Shown here: positions 26,678 through 37,209 of the stretch, piece after piece
How the letters are laid out: each line of letters starts with the position of its first letter
How positions within the stretch are numbered: position 1 is the first letter of the stretch
Source of the DNA: Saccharothrix deserti
GTDB lineage: Bacteria; Actinomycetota; Actinomycetes; Mycobacteriales; Pseudonocardiaceae
Direction: 5' to 3'
NCBI RefSeq assembly: GCF_009769385.1
Contig: NZ_ML775961.1
Span: forward strand, 287,109-351,108
DNA: 64,000 bases
The notes under the pieces: generated by a model
Told to the model about the DNA's origin: nothing
The model's database searches: none
Seen by the model: the letters and a program-made list of their open reading frames with translations, nothing else
Translations under genes and position numbers: made by a program

Positions 26678-28348
26678 TCAGCCCCTGGGCTGGTGCGGCA
26701 GTTCGCCGCGCCGGGGGCCGAGCTCGATCAGCTCGCGCAGCACCTCGCCGTAGCGCGGGTCGTCCATGGCGAAGCAGCCCCGGCCCAGCGTCGCGGCGTA
26801 CGCCGGGCAGGTCCCGTCGAGCAGCTTGATGAGCTGCGCGTTCATCGCGAGGATGCCCGGAGAGTCGTCCGCGCGCGGCATGTACCGGTCGCCGACCGAC
26901 GAGCCGGCGGAGGCGATGAGCAGCAGCAGCGCGGTGAGCACGCCGAGGCCCAGCGACGGTGAGGCCAGCGCGGAGCGGACGCGGGCGACACCGCCGAGGC
27001 GGCGCAGTCCGTAGTAGCCGGCGAACCCGGTGAGCAGCAGCAGGCAGTACAGCAGTTCGGCGGTGCTGCGCGGGTAGAGCTGCACGGCGTCGGTGGCGTA
27101 CATCTGCGAGGCGAAGTGGAACCGCAGCAGCCACGCGCCGCCGAACACCGCGGTCAGGGTGATGACGACGGTGCGGGTGCGGGCCACCGCGATGGCCGCG
27201 GCCAGGCCGATCAGGAGCAGGACGGTGAACAGGCCGACGCCCGCGAGTTCGCCCGGCGGCGGCCACGGGCCGGGGTTGCCGCCGGGCAGGTCGGACTTCC
27301 ACATCGCGATGTAGGTGGGCTCGACCCAGGTGTCCCAGTAGAAGTAGCGGTCCTTGACCGACCCGGACGCGCGCAGGATGCCGTAGAGGTGGCGGGCGGA
27401 GACGGTGGCGAACACGACAAGGGTGATCGCGACCAGGGCCAGGCCGCGCCGCCACCCGGTGCGCCACGGGAACACCGCGAGCGCGGCGACGAGCACGCCG
27501 GGCGCGGACCAGACGAACCAGCCGGAGTAGACCAGGAACACCACGCCGAGCGCGGCGCCGAAGCCGACGCCCCGCAGGACGATCCCGCGCCACGGGGTGT
27601 CTGCGGCCCGGCGCAGCCCGCGCAGCACGGCGAGCAGGACCGGGACCATCACCACGAGCATGAGGTTGGTGTAGGGCTTGTACGGGTCGATGAGCACCAT
27701 GGCGGGGACGACGCCCAGGCCCAGCGCCCACAGCGGTGACAGCAGCAGTCGCCAGGACAGGTAGGCGATCGGCCCGAACAGGGCGGTGCCGGCGATCTGG
27801 AGGATCCGCAGGGTGTACTCGGGCGGGGTGTCGGTGAGCCGGGAGTACCAGGCCGTGGCGTGCACCCAGCCGGGCGGGTAGTCGGCCTGCATGGTGCCGG
27901 TGCCGATCAGCGTCTCGGTCCAGCGGATGAGGGCGCCCGCGTCGCCGTAGCCGGCGTTGAGTCCCCACGACGTGCCGCGCAGGGCGACCGCGATCGCGCC
28001 CGCGACGAGGCCGCCGAACAGGCCGGCGGCGGTCGCGGCGGCGAGCCTGCGGACCAGGGGCGCGTGCGCGACCCAGCGGACGCGGGTGGTGAGCACGGCG
28101 AGCACGAGCAGCACCACGGCGATGAGCGCGTACCGGAGTTGGAGCGCGGCCAGGGCGCTGACCTGGCCGATCCGGTCGAGCGGGTTGACGTCGACCCGAC
28201 GGGCGAGGAACACCATCAGCGCGGCGGCGGCCACGGACACGACAGCTTCGGCGGCGAGGAGCCACCCCCGGCCCCGCGGTGCGGTGGGCGGCGGTGGCGT
28301 GTTCTCGGGGCTGGTCCGCAGCGGCTGTTCTGGCGCGGTCGACAGCAC
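26678..28348 (-). CDS. AftA-like arabinofuranosyltransferase (paralogue 2)
   Basis: 556-aa polytopic GT-C membrane protein, the second AftA-like paralogue. It shares the landmarks of the first: GYGDAGAL, DYPPGWVHATAWYS, IDPYKPYTNLML, YFYWDTWVEPTYIAMW, PWPPPGELAGVGLF, MYATDAVQLYPRSTAELLYC and GDRYMPRADDSPGILAMN with two C-terminal Cys. The two probably arose by tandem duplication and may add arabinose to different galactan positions or acceptors (inference). It lies 6 bases after the GT2 stop, so the two are in one operon. Confidence 0.75.
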   Translation of the reverse strand: MLSTAPEQPLRTSPENTPPPPTAPRGRGWLLAAEAVVSVAAAALMVFLARRVDVNPLDRIGQVSALAALQLRYALIAVVLLVLAVLTTRVRWVAHAPLVRRLAAATAAGLFGGLVAGAIAVALRGTSWGLNAGYGDAGALIRWTETLIGTGTMQADYPPGWVHATAWYSRLTDTPPEYTLRILQIAGTALFGPIAYLSWRLLLSPLWALGLGVVPAMVLIDPYKPYTNLMLVVMVPVLLAVLRGLRRAADTPWRGIVLRGVGFGAALGVVFLVYSGWFVWSAPGVLVAALAVFPWRTGWRRGLALVAITLVVFATVSARHLYGILRASGSVKDRYFYWDTWVEPTYIAMWKSDLPGGNPGPWPPPGELAGVGLFTVLLLIGLAAAIAVARTRTVVITLTAVFGGAWLLRFHFASQMYATDAVQLYPRSTAELLYCLLLLTGFAGYYGLRRLGGVARVRSALASPSLGLGVLTALLLLIASAGSSVGDRYMPRADDSPGILAMNAQLIKLLDGTCPAYAATLGRGCFAMDDPRYGEVLRELIELGPRRGELPHQPRG

Positions 28349-28354
28349 CGTCGA

Positions 28355-29269
28355 TCACTTCCTCACGGGTTTGGTGGGTCCGAATGCGTGGCGGGCCAGG
28401 GCTTTGGCGCTGGCGGCCTGCCGGGACGTGACGGCGCCGGGGAGCAGCAGCAGCGCGTGCAGGCGGGACGACAGGTGCAGGCGCGCCGCCCTGGCGGCGC
28501 GGTGCCAACCGATCCGGTCCATGTGTTCGGCGACGCCGAGGAAGAAGTCGTGCTCCTCGGTGAACCGGCCGCCCAGGCAGGCCAGGGAGGACGACAGGCT
28601 CCCCTCGTGGCGCCGGTACTGGAAGCAGACGTCGGGGACGACGGCGAGCTGCCCGCCGCGTTTGAGCAGGTCGAGCATGAGCGCGAGGTCGAGCACGACG
28701 CTGAGCCCCCGGCGGAAGCCGATGTCCTTGACGGCCGCGCGGCGCCAGCACAGGGACGGGAAGTAGGTCCAGTTGCCGCGCAGGAGGCTCACCGCGAGGT
28801 CTTCGCCGTCCAACAGCCGCGGTGCGGTGCCGGGCGCGTAGAGGCCGCGCTTGACGCGGTCGGTGAGGGGGTGCACGACCCGGCCGGAGCCGTCGATGAC
28901 CTCGACGCCCGGCTGCACGACGTCGGCGTCGGGGAAGCGCCGGGTGGCGCGGCGGACGGTGCTGACGTAGTTGGGCAGCATCGCGTCGTCGGAGCCCATG
29001 ATCACGAGGAAGTCGCGCTCGGCGAGGTCGAGGCACTTCTGGAAGTTGGCGTTGATGCCGAGGTTGTGCTCGTTGGACAGGTAGCGGACGCGGGGGTCGT
29101 CCAGCGAGCCGAACCACTCGGGCAGGTCGGTGTCGTCGGTGTCGCTGTCGTCGACGACGGTGAGGTGCCAGTCCTCGTCGTCCTGGGCGATGACGCTGTG
29201 CACGGCGGTCTTCAGGTACGAGGTGTCCCCGTAATGGGGGAGCATGATGTCGATGCCGGGCGTGGTCAC
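28355..29269 (-). CDS. Family 2 glycosyltransferase
   Basis: 304-aa GT-A fold inverting glycosyltransferase. The nucleotide-sugar part starts IDIMLPHYGDTSYLKTAVHS and has the acidic VVDDSDTDD and MGSDDAML motifs (the metal-binding DxD equivalent). It has no obvious membrane helix, so it acts at the cytosolic face. Start is GTG 29269. The downstream AftA-like gene and the divergent flippase-like gene suggest a role in building a wall or surface glycan. Confidence 0.85.
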   Translation of the reverse strand: MTTPGIDIMLPHYGDTSYLKTAVHSVIAQDDEDWHLTVVDDSDTDDTDLPEWFGSLDDPRVRYLSNEHNLGINANFQKCLDLAERDFLVIMGSDDAMLPNYVSTVRRATRRFPDADVVQPGVEVIDGSGRVVHPLTDRVKRGLYAPGTAPRLLDGEDLAVSLLRGNWTYFPSLCWRRAAVKDIGFRRGLSVVLDLALMLDLLKRGGQLAVVPDVCFQYRRHEGSLSSSLACLGGRFTEEHDFFLGVAEHMDRIGWHRAARAARLHLSSRLHALLLLPGAVTSRQAASAKALARHAFGPTKPVRK

Positions 29270-29403
29270 GTGGCGGGACCGACAATCACACCGCGGTCGG
29301 AAATGTGCATCCCCTGGACACGACCCTTCCCTTGCTCCCGATCCTCGCGAATCCCCTGGGCACCGGGGATACCGGTCTTCTAGGGGGTGGCGACGCCGGA
29401 GAC

Positions 29404-29409
29404 TACTGT
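29404..29409 (+). promoter_or_regulatory. -10 box of flippase-like gene (leaderless)
   Basis: TACTGT lies 7 bases before the GTG start at 29417, the ideal spacing for leaderless transcription. It also decides between the possible start codons. Confidence 0.5.
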
Positions 29410-29416
29410 GCGGACG

Positions 29417-30697
29417 GTGAGCGGAAAAATCATGTCACCGCATCGGATGAATTCCGCTGTCGTCATGGCATTGGGCACGCTGGTATTGGGTGCTTCGGGA
29501 TACGCTTTCGTCGCGATCGCGGGCCATTCGCTGCCGGCGGCCGAGGCCGCGGCGGTGGCGTCGTTCTACCTGCTGGCCAACATCGTCGGCCCGGGGACGT
29601 TCACGGCGGTGGAGCAGCAGGCCAGTCATGCCACGTCACGGGCGTTGGCGCGGGGCGAGCGGCCCGGTGGCGCGATGCGCCGGGTGACGCGTGAGGGCCT
29701 GGTGCTGATGCTCGTCGTGGTGGGCGCGTTGGCTTTGGTGTCGCCGGTGTTGGTGGAACGGTCGTTGAAAGGTTCCTGGCCGTTGTTCGCCGCCGTCGTG
29801 GTCGGCGTGGTGACGTCGACCGCCATTTATCTGACCCGCGGTGTGCTGGGTGGAATGCGGCGGTTCACCGGTTATGCGGCGACTTTGGCCGGTGAGGGTT
29901 TCGCGCGGTTGCTCGGCGCGGGCGCCGTCGCGGTGGCGAATGCCGCGGGCGCCGGGCTGTTCGGCATGACGTTCGCTTTGGGAACGGTCGCGGGTGTGGC
30001 GGCCGGGTCGGTGTGGTTGCGGTCGCGCCCCGAACCGGCGGTGCGGGGCGGTGCGGCGGCGGGCCCGGAGCGGGTGGAGAGCCTGGCGCTGCTGGTGACC
30101 GCCGGACTGCTGGTGCAGGTGGTCGCGAACGTGGCGCCGATCGTGGTGACCGCCCGGTTGCCCGGGGACGCGGCGCTGGCGTTGGCGTTCTCGTCGGCGT
30201 TCATCCTGGTGCGGGTGCCGTTGTTCGTGTTCTCGCCGGTGCAGGCGCTGCTGCTGCCGGGGTTGACCGGTGCGGTGACGCGCGGCGACCTGGGCGCGGT
30301 GCGGGCGGTGCTGCGCCGGATCTCGCTCTGGGTGCTGGTGGTCGGCGTGGTCGGGGCCGTGGGGTCGGCGGTGCTGGGACCGTGGGCGGTGCGGGTGTTC
30401 TTCGGCGCGGAGGCCGAGTTGTCGCCGGTGCTGCTGGGTGTGCTGGGGGTGGGCACGATCCTGTTGATGGTCGCGCAGGTCCTCCAACCGGCGTTGATCG
30501 CGTTGGGCGCGCGGACGGCGATCACCGTGTCGTGGGTGGTGGGCACGGTGGTGCTGCTGGCGGTCCTGGTGCTGCCGGGGTCGCCGGTCGTGCTGGCGGC
30601 GACGGCGCAGATCGCCGGGCCGCTGCTGGTCGTGGTGGGCATGGCCGTCGTGCTGGCGCGCCGGCTGACCCGGGTGGGCGCGGTTCGGCGGTTCTGA
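29417..30697 (+). CDS. Polysaccharide flippase-like membrane protein (MOP superfamily)
   Basis: 426-aa protein with about 12 hydrophobic segments, resembling Wzx/MurJ-type lipid-linked oligosaccharide flippases and exporters. No enzymatic motif is visible. The segments near LVLGASGYAFVAIAGHSL, FSSAFILVRVPLFVFSPVQA and the C-terminal hydrophobic pairs fit this superfamily. Divergent from the GT2 gene by 147 bp, so it probably moves the glycan lipid made there. Start GTG 29417 is chosen from the -10 box; in-frame ATG 29432 is the alternative. Confidence 0.7.
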   Translation: MSGKIMSPHRMNSAVVMALGTLVLGASGYAFVAIAGHSLPAAEAAAVASFYLLANIVGPGTFTAVEQQASHATSRALARGERPGGAMRRVTREGLVLMLVVVGALALVSPVLVERSLKGSWPLFAAVVVGVVTSTAIYLTRGVLGGMRRFTGYAATLAGEGFARLLGAGAVAVANAAGAGLFGMTFALGTVAGVAAGSVWLRSRPEPAVRGGAAAGPERVESLALLVTAGLLVQVVANVAPIVVTARLPGDAALALAFSSAFILVRVPLFVFSPVQALLLPGLTGAVTRGDLGAVRAVLRRISLWVLVVGVVGAVGSAVLGPWAVRVFFGAEAELSPVLLGVLGVGTILLMVAQVLQPALIALGARTAITVSWVVGTVVLLAVLVLPGSPVVLAATAQIAGPLLVVVGMAVVLARRLTRVGAVRRF

Positions 30698-30713
30698 CGC
30701 GCGCCCGGCCGGC

Positions 30714-31427
30714 TCAGATCACCACGGTCTCACCCGGTCGTGCGACGGGTGCGTGGGCGCGCTCGGCGGCTTCGGCCGTGGTGAGGGCGTGGCCGATGTG
30801 GGTGAGCAGCAGCCGGCCGGCGCCCTTGGCCGCCGCGGCGGCGTCCTCGGGGGAGCAGTGGTAGGGCCCGGCGCCGTCGGCCTCGCACAGGAACAGGTCG
30901 GCGCCGCCGGCCAGGTCGTCCAGCGCCGGGCACGGGCCCGTGTCACCCGAGTAGGCGAACACGGCGTCGTCGTGGACGGCGCGCAGGCCGAACGCGGGCA
31001 GCCCGTGGTCCACGGCGTGGCTGGTCAGGGTGAGGTCGCCGACCTCCGCGCGGTGGCCGTCGTGCAGTTCGTGCACGACGAACGCGGCGGCGGCCGGGTT
31101 GGACGACGCGCCGGCCAGGAACGTCTCCAGACGCGCGGCCAGACCGGGCGGACCGTAGAGCGGGACGGGCGCGTGCGGTCGCTGGCCGGCGAACAGCAGC
31201 GCGTAGTAGTAGGGCAGCAGATCGGCCGCGTGGTCGGCGTGGCTGTGGGAGATCCACACCGCGTCGAGCAGGTCGGGCCGGTGGTGGCGTTGCAACTCGG
31301 CGAGCGTGCCGGGGCCGGCATCGACCCACACGGCGGTGTGCTCGGAGCGCAGCAGGTACCCCGAGCAGGGGTTGCCGGGGCGCGGGTAGGGCGTGGCGGT
31401 GCCCAGGACGGTCAGGCGGAAGGTCAC
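30714..31427 (-). CDS. MBL-fold metal-dependent hydrolase
   Basis: 237-aa metallo-beta-lactamase-fold hydrolase, RNase Z/phosphodiesterase-like. The metal motif is SHSHADHAADL (HxHxDH), with further ligands in AYSGDTGP and THIGHAL. The N-terminus FRLTVLGTATPYPRPGNPCSG is typical. The substrate may be a phosphodiester or lactone. Start GTG 31427 overlaps the stop of the repeat-protein gene (GTGA). Confidence 0.85.
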   Translation of the reverse strand: MTFRLTVLGTATPYPRPGNPCSGYLLRSEHTAVWVDAGPGTLAELQRHHRPDLLDAVWISHSHADHAADLLPYYYALLFAGQRPHAPVPLYGPPGLAARLETFLAGASSNPAAAAFVVHELHDGHRAEVGDLTLTSHAVDHGLPAFGLRAVHDDAVFAYSGDTGPCPALDDLAGGADLFLCEADGAGPYHCSPEDAAAAAKGAGRLLLTHIGHALTTAEAAERAHAPVARPGETVVI

Positions 31428-32398
31428 GGGACAGTGTGACGCAGCACGTGCACTCCCGCCGCCGTTTTCAGGTACGCCCAGGTGGTGGTGCCCGTGGTGG
31501 CCAGGCCCACGTGCGAGGCGGACGTGCGGCCGAGTTCGTCGGGCAGCTGCACGGCCGCCCAGTCGTGCCCGGTCCAGCGGTGGAACGCGGGCCTGGTCTC
31601 GAAGGAGTGCGGGGAGGCGCGCACGCCCCACGTCCAGCCGGCCGCGACGCCGTGCACGCTGAGCCGTCCCACCTCCTCGGGCGGCGGCACGGCGATCCAC
31701 TCCTCACCGTCCCACCGGTGCACGCGCAGGCCCTCGGTGTCGCGGACGTGACCGAGCCACACGTCGTCCGGTGCGGCGGCCGCGAGCCGGGCGACGTGGC
31801 CGCGTTCCAGCCTGGGGCAGGCGATGTCGGTCCACTCCTCGCCGTCCCAGTGCACCAGCACCGGGTACTCGTAGCTGGCCGGCCCGGCACCGGCCAGGCC
31901 GCCGCCGCCCGCCCACACGTCGTCGGGCCCGGCGGCGGTGATGGTCTGCAACCCCTCGCGCGGCGAGGACAGCACGGTGCGCAGGTGCCAGGCCGCGCCG
32001 TCGAAGTGCAGGGCGTCACGGCCGGAGCCGACCACGTGCACGTCGTCACCGCCCACCGCGGCGACCGCTTTGGCCCACGTGATGGGCGGTGTGGCGACGG
32101 TGCGCCAGGCGGCGCCGTCGTAGTGCAGCACGAGCGGGCGGCCGGCGCTGTTGCCGACCGCCCACACGTCGTCGGGCGCGGCGGCCGACACACCGGACAG
32201 GCTCGCCGCGGCGGGCAGGTCGGGCAACGGCTCCTCGCGCCAGGTCTCGCCGGTCCAGCTCAGCACCAGAGGCGCCGACGGACGGCTGGTGAACACACCG
32301 GTGGTGCCCGCGAGCCACGCGTGGTGCTCGCCCGCGGTCGTCAGATCGGCCAGTGCGGTGCTGGGTGGCAGCACGGGCACCGGCACGGGTCGGAACAA
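31424..32398 (-). CDS. Beta-propeller-like repeat protein
   Basis: 324-aa protein with five or more repeats of the pattern A-A-x-P-D-D-V-W-x-G followed by HWDGxEW (for example VSAAAPDDVWAVGN, TAAGPDDVWAGGG, AAAAPDDVWLGH). The spacing of about 50 residues suggests a kelch-like propeller. There is no signal peptide. TTG at 32398 is the chosen start, since GAGGGGGAG lies 6 bases upstream; ATG at 32431 is the alternative. Coupled to the MBL hydrolase gene; the function is unknown. Confidence 0.65.
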   Translation of the reverse strand: MFRPVPVPVLPPSTALADLTTAGEHHAWLAGTTGVFTSRPSAPLVLSWTGETWREEPLPDLPAAASLSGVSAAAPDDVWAVGNSAGRPLVLHYDGAAWRTVATPPITWAKAVAAVGGDDVHVVGSGRDALHFDGAAWHLRTVLSSPREGLQTITAAGPDDVWAGGGGLAGAGPASYEYPVLVHWDGEEWTDIACPRLERGHVARLAAAAPDDVWLGHVRDTEGLRVHRWDGEEWIAVPPPEEVGRLSVHGVAAGWTWGVRASPHSFETRPAFHRWTGHDWAAVQLPDELGRTSASHVGLATTGTTTWAYLKTAAGVHVLRHTVP

Positions 32399-32517
32399 GC
32401 CAACTCCCCCTCGATGGGTCCCCCGACTCATCGCATGATCCAGCTCATCGGCCGCAGTGCCCATCCGCTAGCCGCCGAACGGCGGTTTGTCGTTGGCGCA
32501 ACAGCACGCCCCTATTG

Positions 32518-32534
32518 AGGACAGGAGCTGTCCT
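32518..32534 (-). terminator. Short hairpin downstream of ECF42 gene
   Basis: AGGACAG and CTGTCCT pair around a GAG loop, about 107 bases past the stop of the first ECF42 gene on the minus strand. It could be a terminator or a promoter-associated palindrome of the repeat-protein gene. Confidence 0.35.
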
Positions 32535-32640
32535 TTAACCCCGTCACGCTCGCGTTATGACCCGCACGGCCGCGTCGATCGCCCGCTTCGGCCGTCGGTG
32601 CCGTCGAGGCTGCGAGCCGTCGACCGACGCGGTGAGCCCG

Positions 32641-33869
<1,229 letters not shown>

Positions 33870-33873
<4 letters not shown>

Positions 33874-34244
33874 AACAGGAAGTCGTCCAGCGACGACAGC
33901 ACCGGCCGCACCTCCACCAGCCCCAGCTGCGCCTCCGGCACGCGTGCCGCGATCTCCACCGCCCGCTCCCGGGTCTCGCAGTCCACCAGGTAGAACCCGG
34001 CCAGCAGCTCCTTGGCCTCGGCGAACGGCCCGTCGGTGGTCAACGCCTGCCCGTCGCGCACCGTCACCCGCGCGGTCTGCGCCGGGTCCGCCAACGCCTC
34101 GGTCACGACCAGCTCACCCGAGGCCGCGAGCTCCTCGTTCAACGCCGCGTAGGCCTCCAGACCGGTCGCCCGCTCCTCGTTGCCCATTCCGTCCCAGATC
34201 GCACGGGATTCCGGGTTGCTGTAGATCAGGACGAGGTACTTCAT
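33870..34244 (-). CDS. YCII-related DGPF protein (pair 1)
   Basis: 124-aa YCII/DGPF-domain protein. It begins MKYLVLIYSNPES and has the diagnostic TTDGPFAEAKELLAGFYLVD. These small dimeric proteins are the usual partners of ECF42 sigma factors and may sense a signal or be their target. ATG 34244 is preceded by GGAGGTT. The coupled gene order YCII then ECF42 is conserved in actinobacteria. Confidence 0.9.
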
Positions 34245-34363
34245 CAGAACCTCCGAAATCCCTCCGAAGAAACGGTCTGGAGGTGTCGAGAATGCCGACC
34301 CAGCTTCTACGTCACCTGTGGAAGGCGCCCGTCGGGGGTGCCCCACCGGAGAGGAAGACCACC

Positions 34364-34798
34364 ATGAGCGACCAGACCCGCGTGCGTGACCTGCTCGAAG
34401 AGCGCGCCGCCGCGATGCGCGCCGGTAACGCCGACCGCCTCGTCGCCGACTACCTGCCCGACGCCGTCACCTTCACCCTCGCCCCGCCGCTCAAGCACAC
34501 CGCGCCCGAGGTGCACGACGCCGAGGCGCTGCGCGCGTGGTTCGCCACCTTCGCCTCCGCCGTGGACTACGAGATCCGCGACCTGGAGATCACCGTCAAC
34601 GGCCGCCTCGCGTTCTGCCACAGCCTCAACCGCATGTCCGCCGTCCCGCAGGGCCTGACCGAGCCGTTCGACCTGTGGTTCCGCTCCACCGTGTGCCTGC
34701 GGCAGGTCGACGGCGCGTGGCGCATCGCCCACGAGCACACCTCCACCCCGTTCTACATGGACGGCACCTTCAGCGCGGCCCTGGACCTCAAGCCGTAA
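34364..34798 (+). CDS. SnoaL-like nuclear transport factor 2 fold protein
   Basis: 144-aa cone-shaped alpha/beta protein of the SnoaL/NTF2-like superfamily. The pattern is RVRDLLEERAAAMRAGNADRL, YLPDAVTF, then AWFATFASAVDYEIRDLEI and WRIAHEHTSTPFYMD. Members are small-molecule enzymes or binding proteins. GAGAGGA precedes the ATG. The gene is divergent from the YCII/ECF42 pair, so it might be an ECF42 target (inference). Its end overlaps the convergent MocR gene by 11 bases. Confidence 0.8.
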   Translation: MSDQTRVRDLLEERAAAMRAGNADRLVADYLPDAVTFTLAPPLKHTAPEVHDAEALRAWFATFASAVDYEIRDLEITVNGRLAFCHSLNRMSAVPQGLTEPFDLWFRSTVCLRQVDGAWRIAHEHTSTPFYMDGTFSAALDLKP

Positions 34799-36197
34799 CG
34801 CTCAAGGCCAGGACCAGGGCCAACGCGTCCAGCGCGGCGCGGTAGGCGTGCTCGGCCGGGGTCCCGTACCCCACGATCACGCCCTGCCGCGCCGCCGGGC
34901 CCGGGTTGTGCCAGTGCTGCCGCAACCCGGACAGCGCCACCCCGTGCTCGGCGGCCCGCGCGAGCACCGCCGCCTCGTCCGGGTGCTCCACCAGCACGTG
35001 CAGACCGGCCGACACGCCGTGCACCGACACACCGCGTTCGGCGAGGCCGTCCAGCCGCCGCACCAGCAGGTCGCGGCGACGCCGGTAGCGCAGCCGGCAG
35101 CCGCGGATGTGCCGGTCGTAGGCGTGCGTGGCGATCAGGTCCGCCAACGCCAACTGCCCGACGACCTCGGTGTGGTGGTCGGTGTGCAGCTTCGCGTCCA
35201 CCACCGGGTCCACCCAGCGCGACGGCAGCACCAGCCACCCCAGCCGCACGCCCGGCCCGAGGGTCTTCGACGCGCTGCCCGCGTAGGCGACGTGGTCCGG
35301 TGCGGTGCCCTGCACCGCGCCCAGCGGCTGCCGGTCGTAGCGGAACTCGCCGTCGTAGTCGTCCTCCACCAGCAGCGCGCCCGTCGTGCGCGCCCACGTG
35401 GTCAGCGCGTGCCGCCGCGACGGGTGCAACGGCACACCCGTCGGGTACTGGTGGGCGGGCGTCACCACCGCCGCCGCCACGTCCGGCGGTGTCCGCGCGC
35501 CCAGTTCGTCCACCGGCAGCGGCACCACCTCGCGGCCGGTGCGGGCCACCACGTCCCGGTGGAACCGCAGCCCCGGGTCCTCCATCGCCACCGGCCCGTC
35601 GGTCACCGACGCCAGCAGCGACAACGCCTGCACGTACCCGGAGGTGACCACGATCCGCTCCGGCGAGGCCTGCACACCGCGCGTGCGGCCCAGGTACTCC
35701 GCCAACGCCGTCCGCAGCTCGATCCGGCCGCGCGGGTCGCCGTAGCCGTGCGCGCTCGCCGGTGCCGCGGCCAACGCCCGGCGCGTCGCGCGCAGCCAGT
35801 CCGCGGTCGGGAACCCCGACACGTCCGGGCTGCCCGGTTCCAGGTCGTGCCGCGGCCTCGGCGCGTCCGCCCCGGACGCCGTCGCGGTGGTGGCGGGCCG
35901 GGGGAGCGGCGCGACCTGCGTGCCCGCGCCCTGCCGTGCCGTCAGGTAGCCCTCGGCCACCAGCTGGTCGTAGGCGGCGGCCACCGTGTTGCGGGCCAAC
36001 CCCAGCTCCACCGCCAGCCGGCGGGTCGCGGGCAGCCGCGCGCCCGGCGCCAACCGGCCCGCCCGGATCGCCTCCCGCAACGCCCGTTCCAGCCCGCTGC
36101 GCCGCCCCGTCGTGGGATCGAGGTCCAGGTGCAGGTCCACACCCGAAGTGGCCCAGGGCTGTGACACAACAGTGGACCTTAGCAAGGAGCCAATCAC
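34788..36197 (-). CDS. MocR/PdxR-family GntR regulator with aminotransferase domain
   Basis: 469-aa regulator. The N-terminal GntR winged helix spans about residues 30-100 (RRSGLERALREAIRAGRL, LPATRRLAVELGLARNTV). A fold-type I aminotransferase domain follows, with the PLP lysine in YAGSASKTLGPGVRLGWL and the region VEDDYDGEFRY. Such proteins sense pyridoxal phosphate or amino acids. It is divergent, by 138 bases, from a PEP-mutase-family gene, a likely target. Confidence 0.9.
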   Translation of the reverse strand: MIGSLLRSTVVSQPWATSGVDLHLDLDPTTGRRSGLERALREAIRAGRLAPGARLPATRRLAVELGLARNTVAAAYDQLVAEGYLTARQGAGTQVAPLPRPATTATASGADAPRPRHDLEPGSPDVSGFPTADWLRATRRALAAAPASAHGYGDPRGRIELRTALAEYLGRTRGVQASPERIVVTSGYVQALSLLASVTDGPVAMEDPGLRFHRDVVARTGREVVPLPVDELGARTPPDVAAAVVTPAHQYPTGVPLHPSRRHALTTWARTTGALLVEDDYDGEFRYDRQPLGAVQGTAPDHVAYAGSASKTLGPGVRLGWLVLPSRWVDPVVDAKLHTDHHTEVVGQLALADLIATHAYDRHIRGCRLRYRRRRDLLVRRLDGLAERGVSVHGVSAGLHVLVEHPDEAAVLARAAEHGVALSGLRQHWHNPGPAARQGVIVGYGTPAEHAYRAALDALALVLALSVTA

Positions 36198-36335
36198 GCC
36201 GTAGGTTTGTGCGCGAACGGGCCTCGCGGCCCGGCGGCCGTGCGTACTGTGGATCTACGCGCGGCCGTGGCCGTGTTCGAGGGTGAAGGAGTCGTCCGAG
36301 GTGGAATGGGTGATCGACAGGTGACCGGAGTCGAC

Positions 36336-37070
36336 GTGACCGCGGCGGGGAGGCTGCGGGCGCTGCACATCCCCGGCCTCCCCGTCGTGCTGCCGAACGT
36401 GTGGGACGCCGCGTCCGCGCGGGTCCTCGCCGACGCCGGCTACCCGGCGGTCGCCACGGCCAGCGCCGCCGTGACCGCCGCCCTCGGCTACCGCGACGGC
36501 CACGACATGCCCGCCGACGAGGCGTTCGCCGCCGTCCGCCGGGTCGCCTCCGCCGTCACGGTCCCGGTGACCGCCGATGTCGAACGCGGCTACGACCTGC
36601 CCCCGGCGGAGATCGCGGCACGGCTGGCCGAGGCGGGCGCGGTCGGCTGCAACCTCGAGGACTCCGATCCCGCCACCGAGGCCATGGTCGACCTCGCCGA
36701 ACAGGCCCGGTTCCTGGCCGCCGTGCGCGACGCCGACCCCGAGCTGATCATCAACGCCCGGATCGACGTGCACGTCAACGGCAACCGGTCGTTCGACGAG
36801 AGCGTGCAGCGCGCGCTGGCCTACTTCAAGGCGGGGGCGCAGTGCGTCTACCCGCTCGGCCTGCCCGTCGACGACATCGGGCGGTTCGTGGACGCGGTCG
36901 GCGGCCGTCCGGTGAACATCGCGCACGGCCCCGGCGCGCCCACCCCGGCCGAACTGGCGAAGCTGGGCGTGGCCAGGGTCAGCTACGGACCCGGCCTGCA
37001 CCGGCTGCTCATGGCCCGGCTGAAGACCCTCGTCGCCGACCTGCACGACACGAGTCCCTACGACACCTGA
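36336..37070 (+). CDS. Isocitrate lyase/phosphoenolpyruvate mutase family protein
   Basis: 244-aa (beta/alpha)8 enzyme of the ICL/PEP-mutase superfamily. Characteristic pieces are LPNVWDAASARVLADAGYPAV, ALGYRDGHDMP, VTADVERGY, GCNLEDSD and INARIDVHV. It lacks the KKCG-type lyase motif of true isocitrate lyases, so it may be a C-C or P-C lyase or hydrolase for a 2-oxo acid. GTG 36336 with GGAG 5 bases upstream fits family N-termini; ATG 36306 is an alternative. It is probably controlled by the divergent MocR regulator. Confidence 0.8.
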   Translation: MTAAGRLRALHIPGLPVVLPNVWDAASARVLADAGYPAVATASAAVTAALGYRDGHDMPADEAFAAVRRVASAVTVPVTADVERGYDLPPAEIAARLAEAGAVGCNLEDSDPATEAMVDLAEQARFLAAVRDADPELIINARIDVHVNGNRSFDESVQRALAYFKAGAQCVYPLGLPVDDIGRFVDAVGGRPVNIAHGPGAPTPAELAKLGVARVSYGPGLHRLLMARLKTLVADLHDTSPYDT

Positions 37071-37209
37071 GCTACCGGCTCGCCGCCCGCGTCACCACCC
37101 GGCAGCTCGTCGCCCGGGCACGCCAACCCGCCCTCCTGCCCACCCGATGACCGGCCTCACCCGATAATCGGCGGCCCCACCGGTCCACCCCCGATATCCT
37201 TGACCCCAA

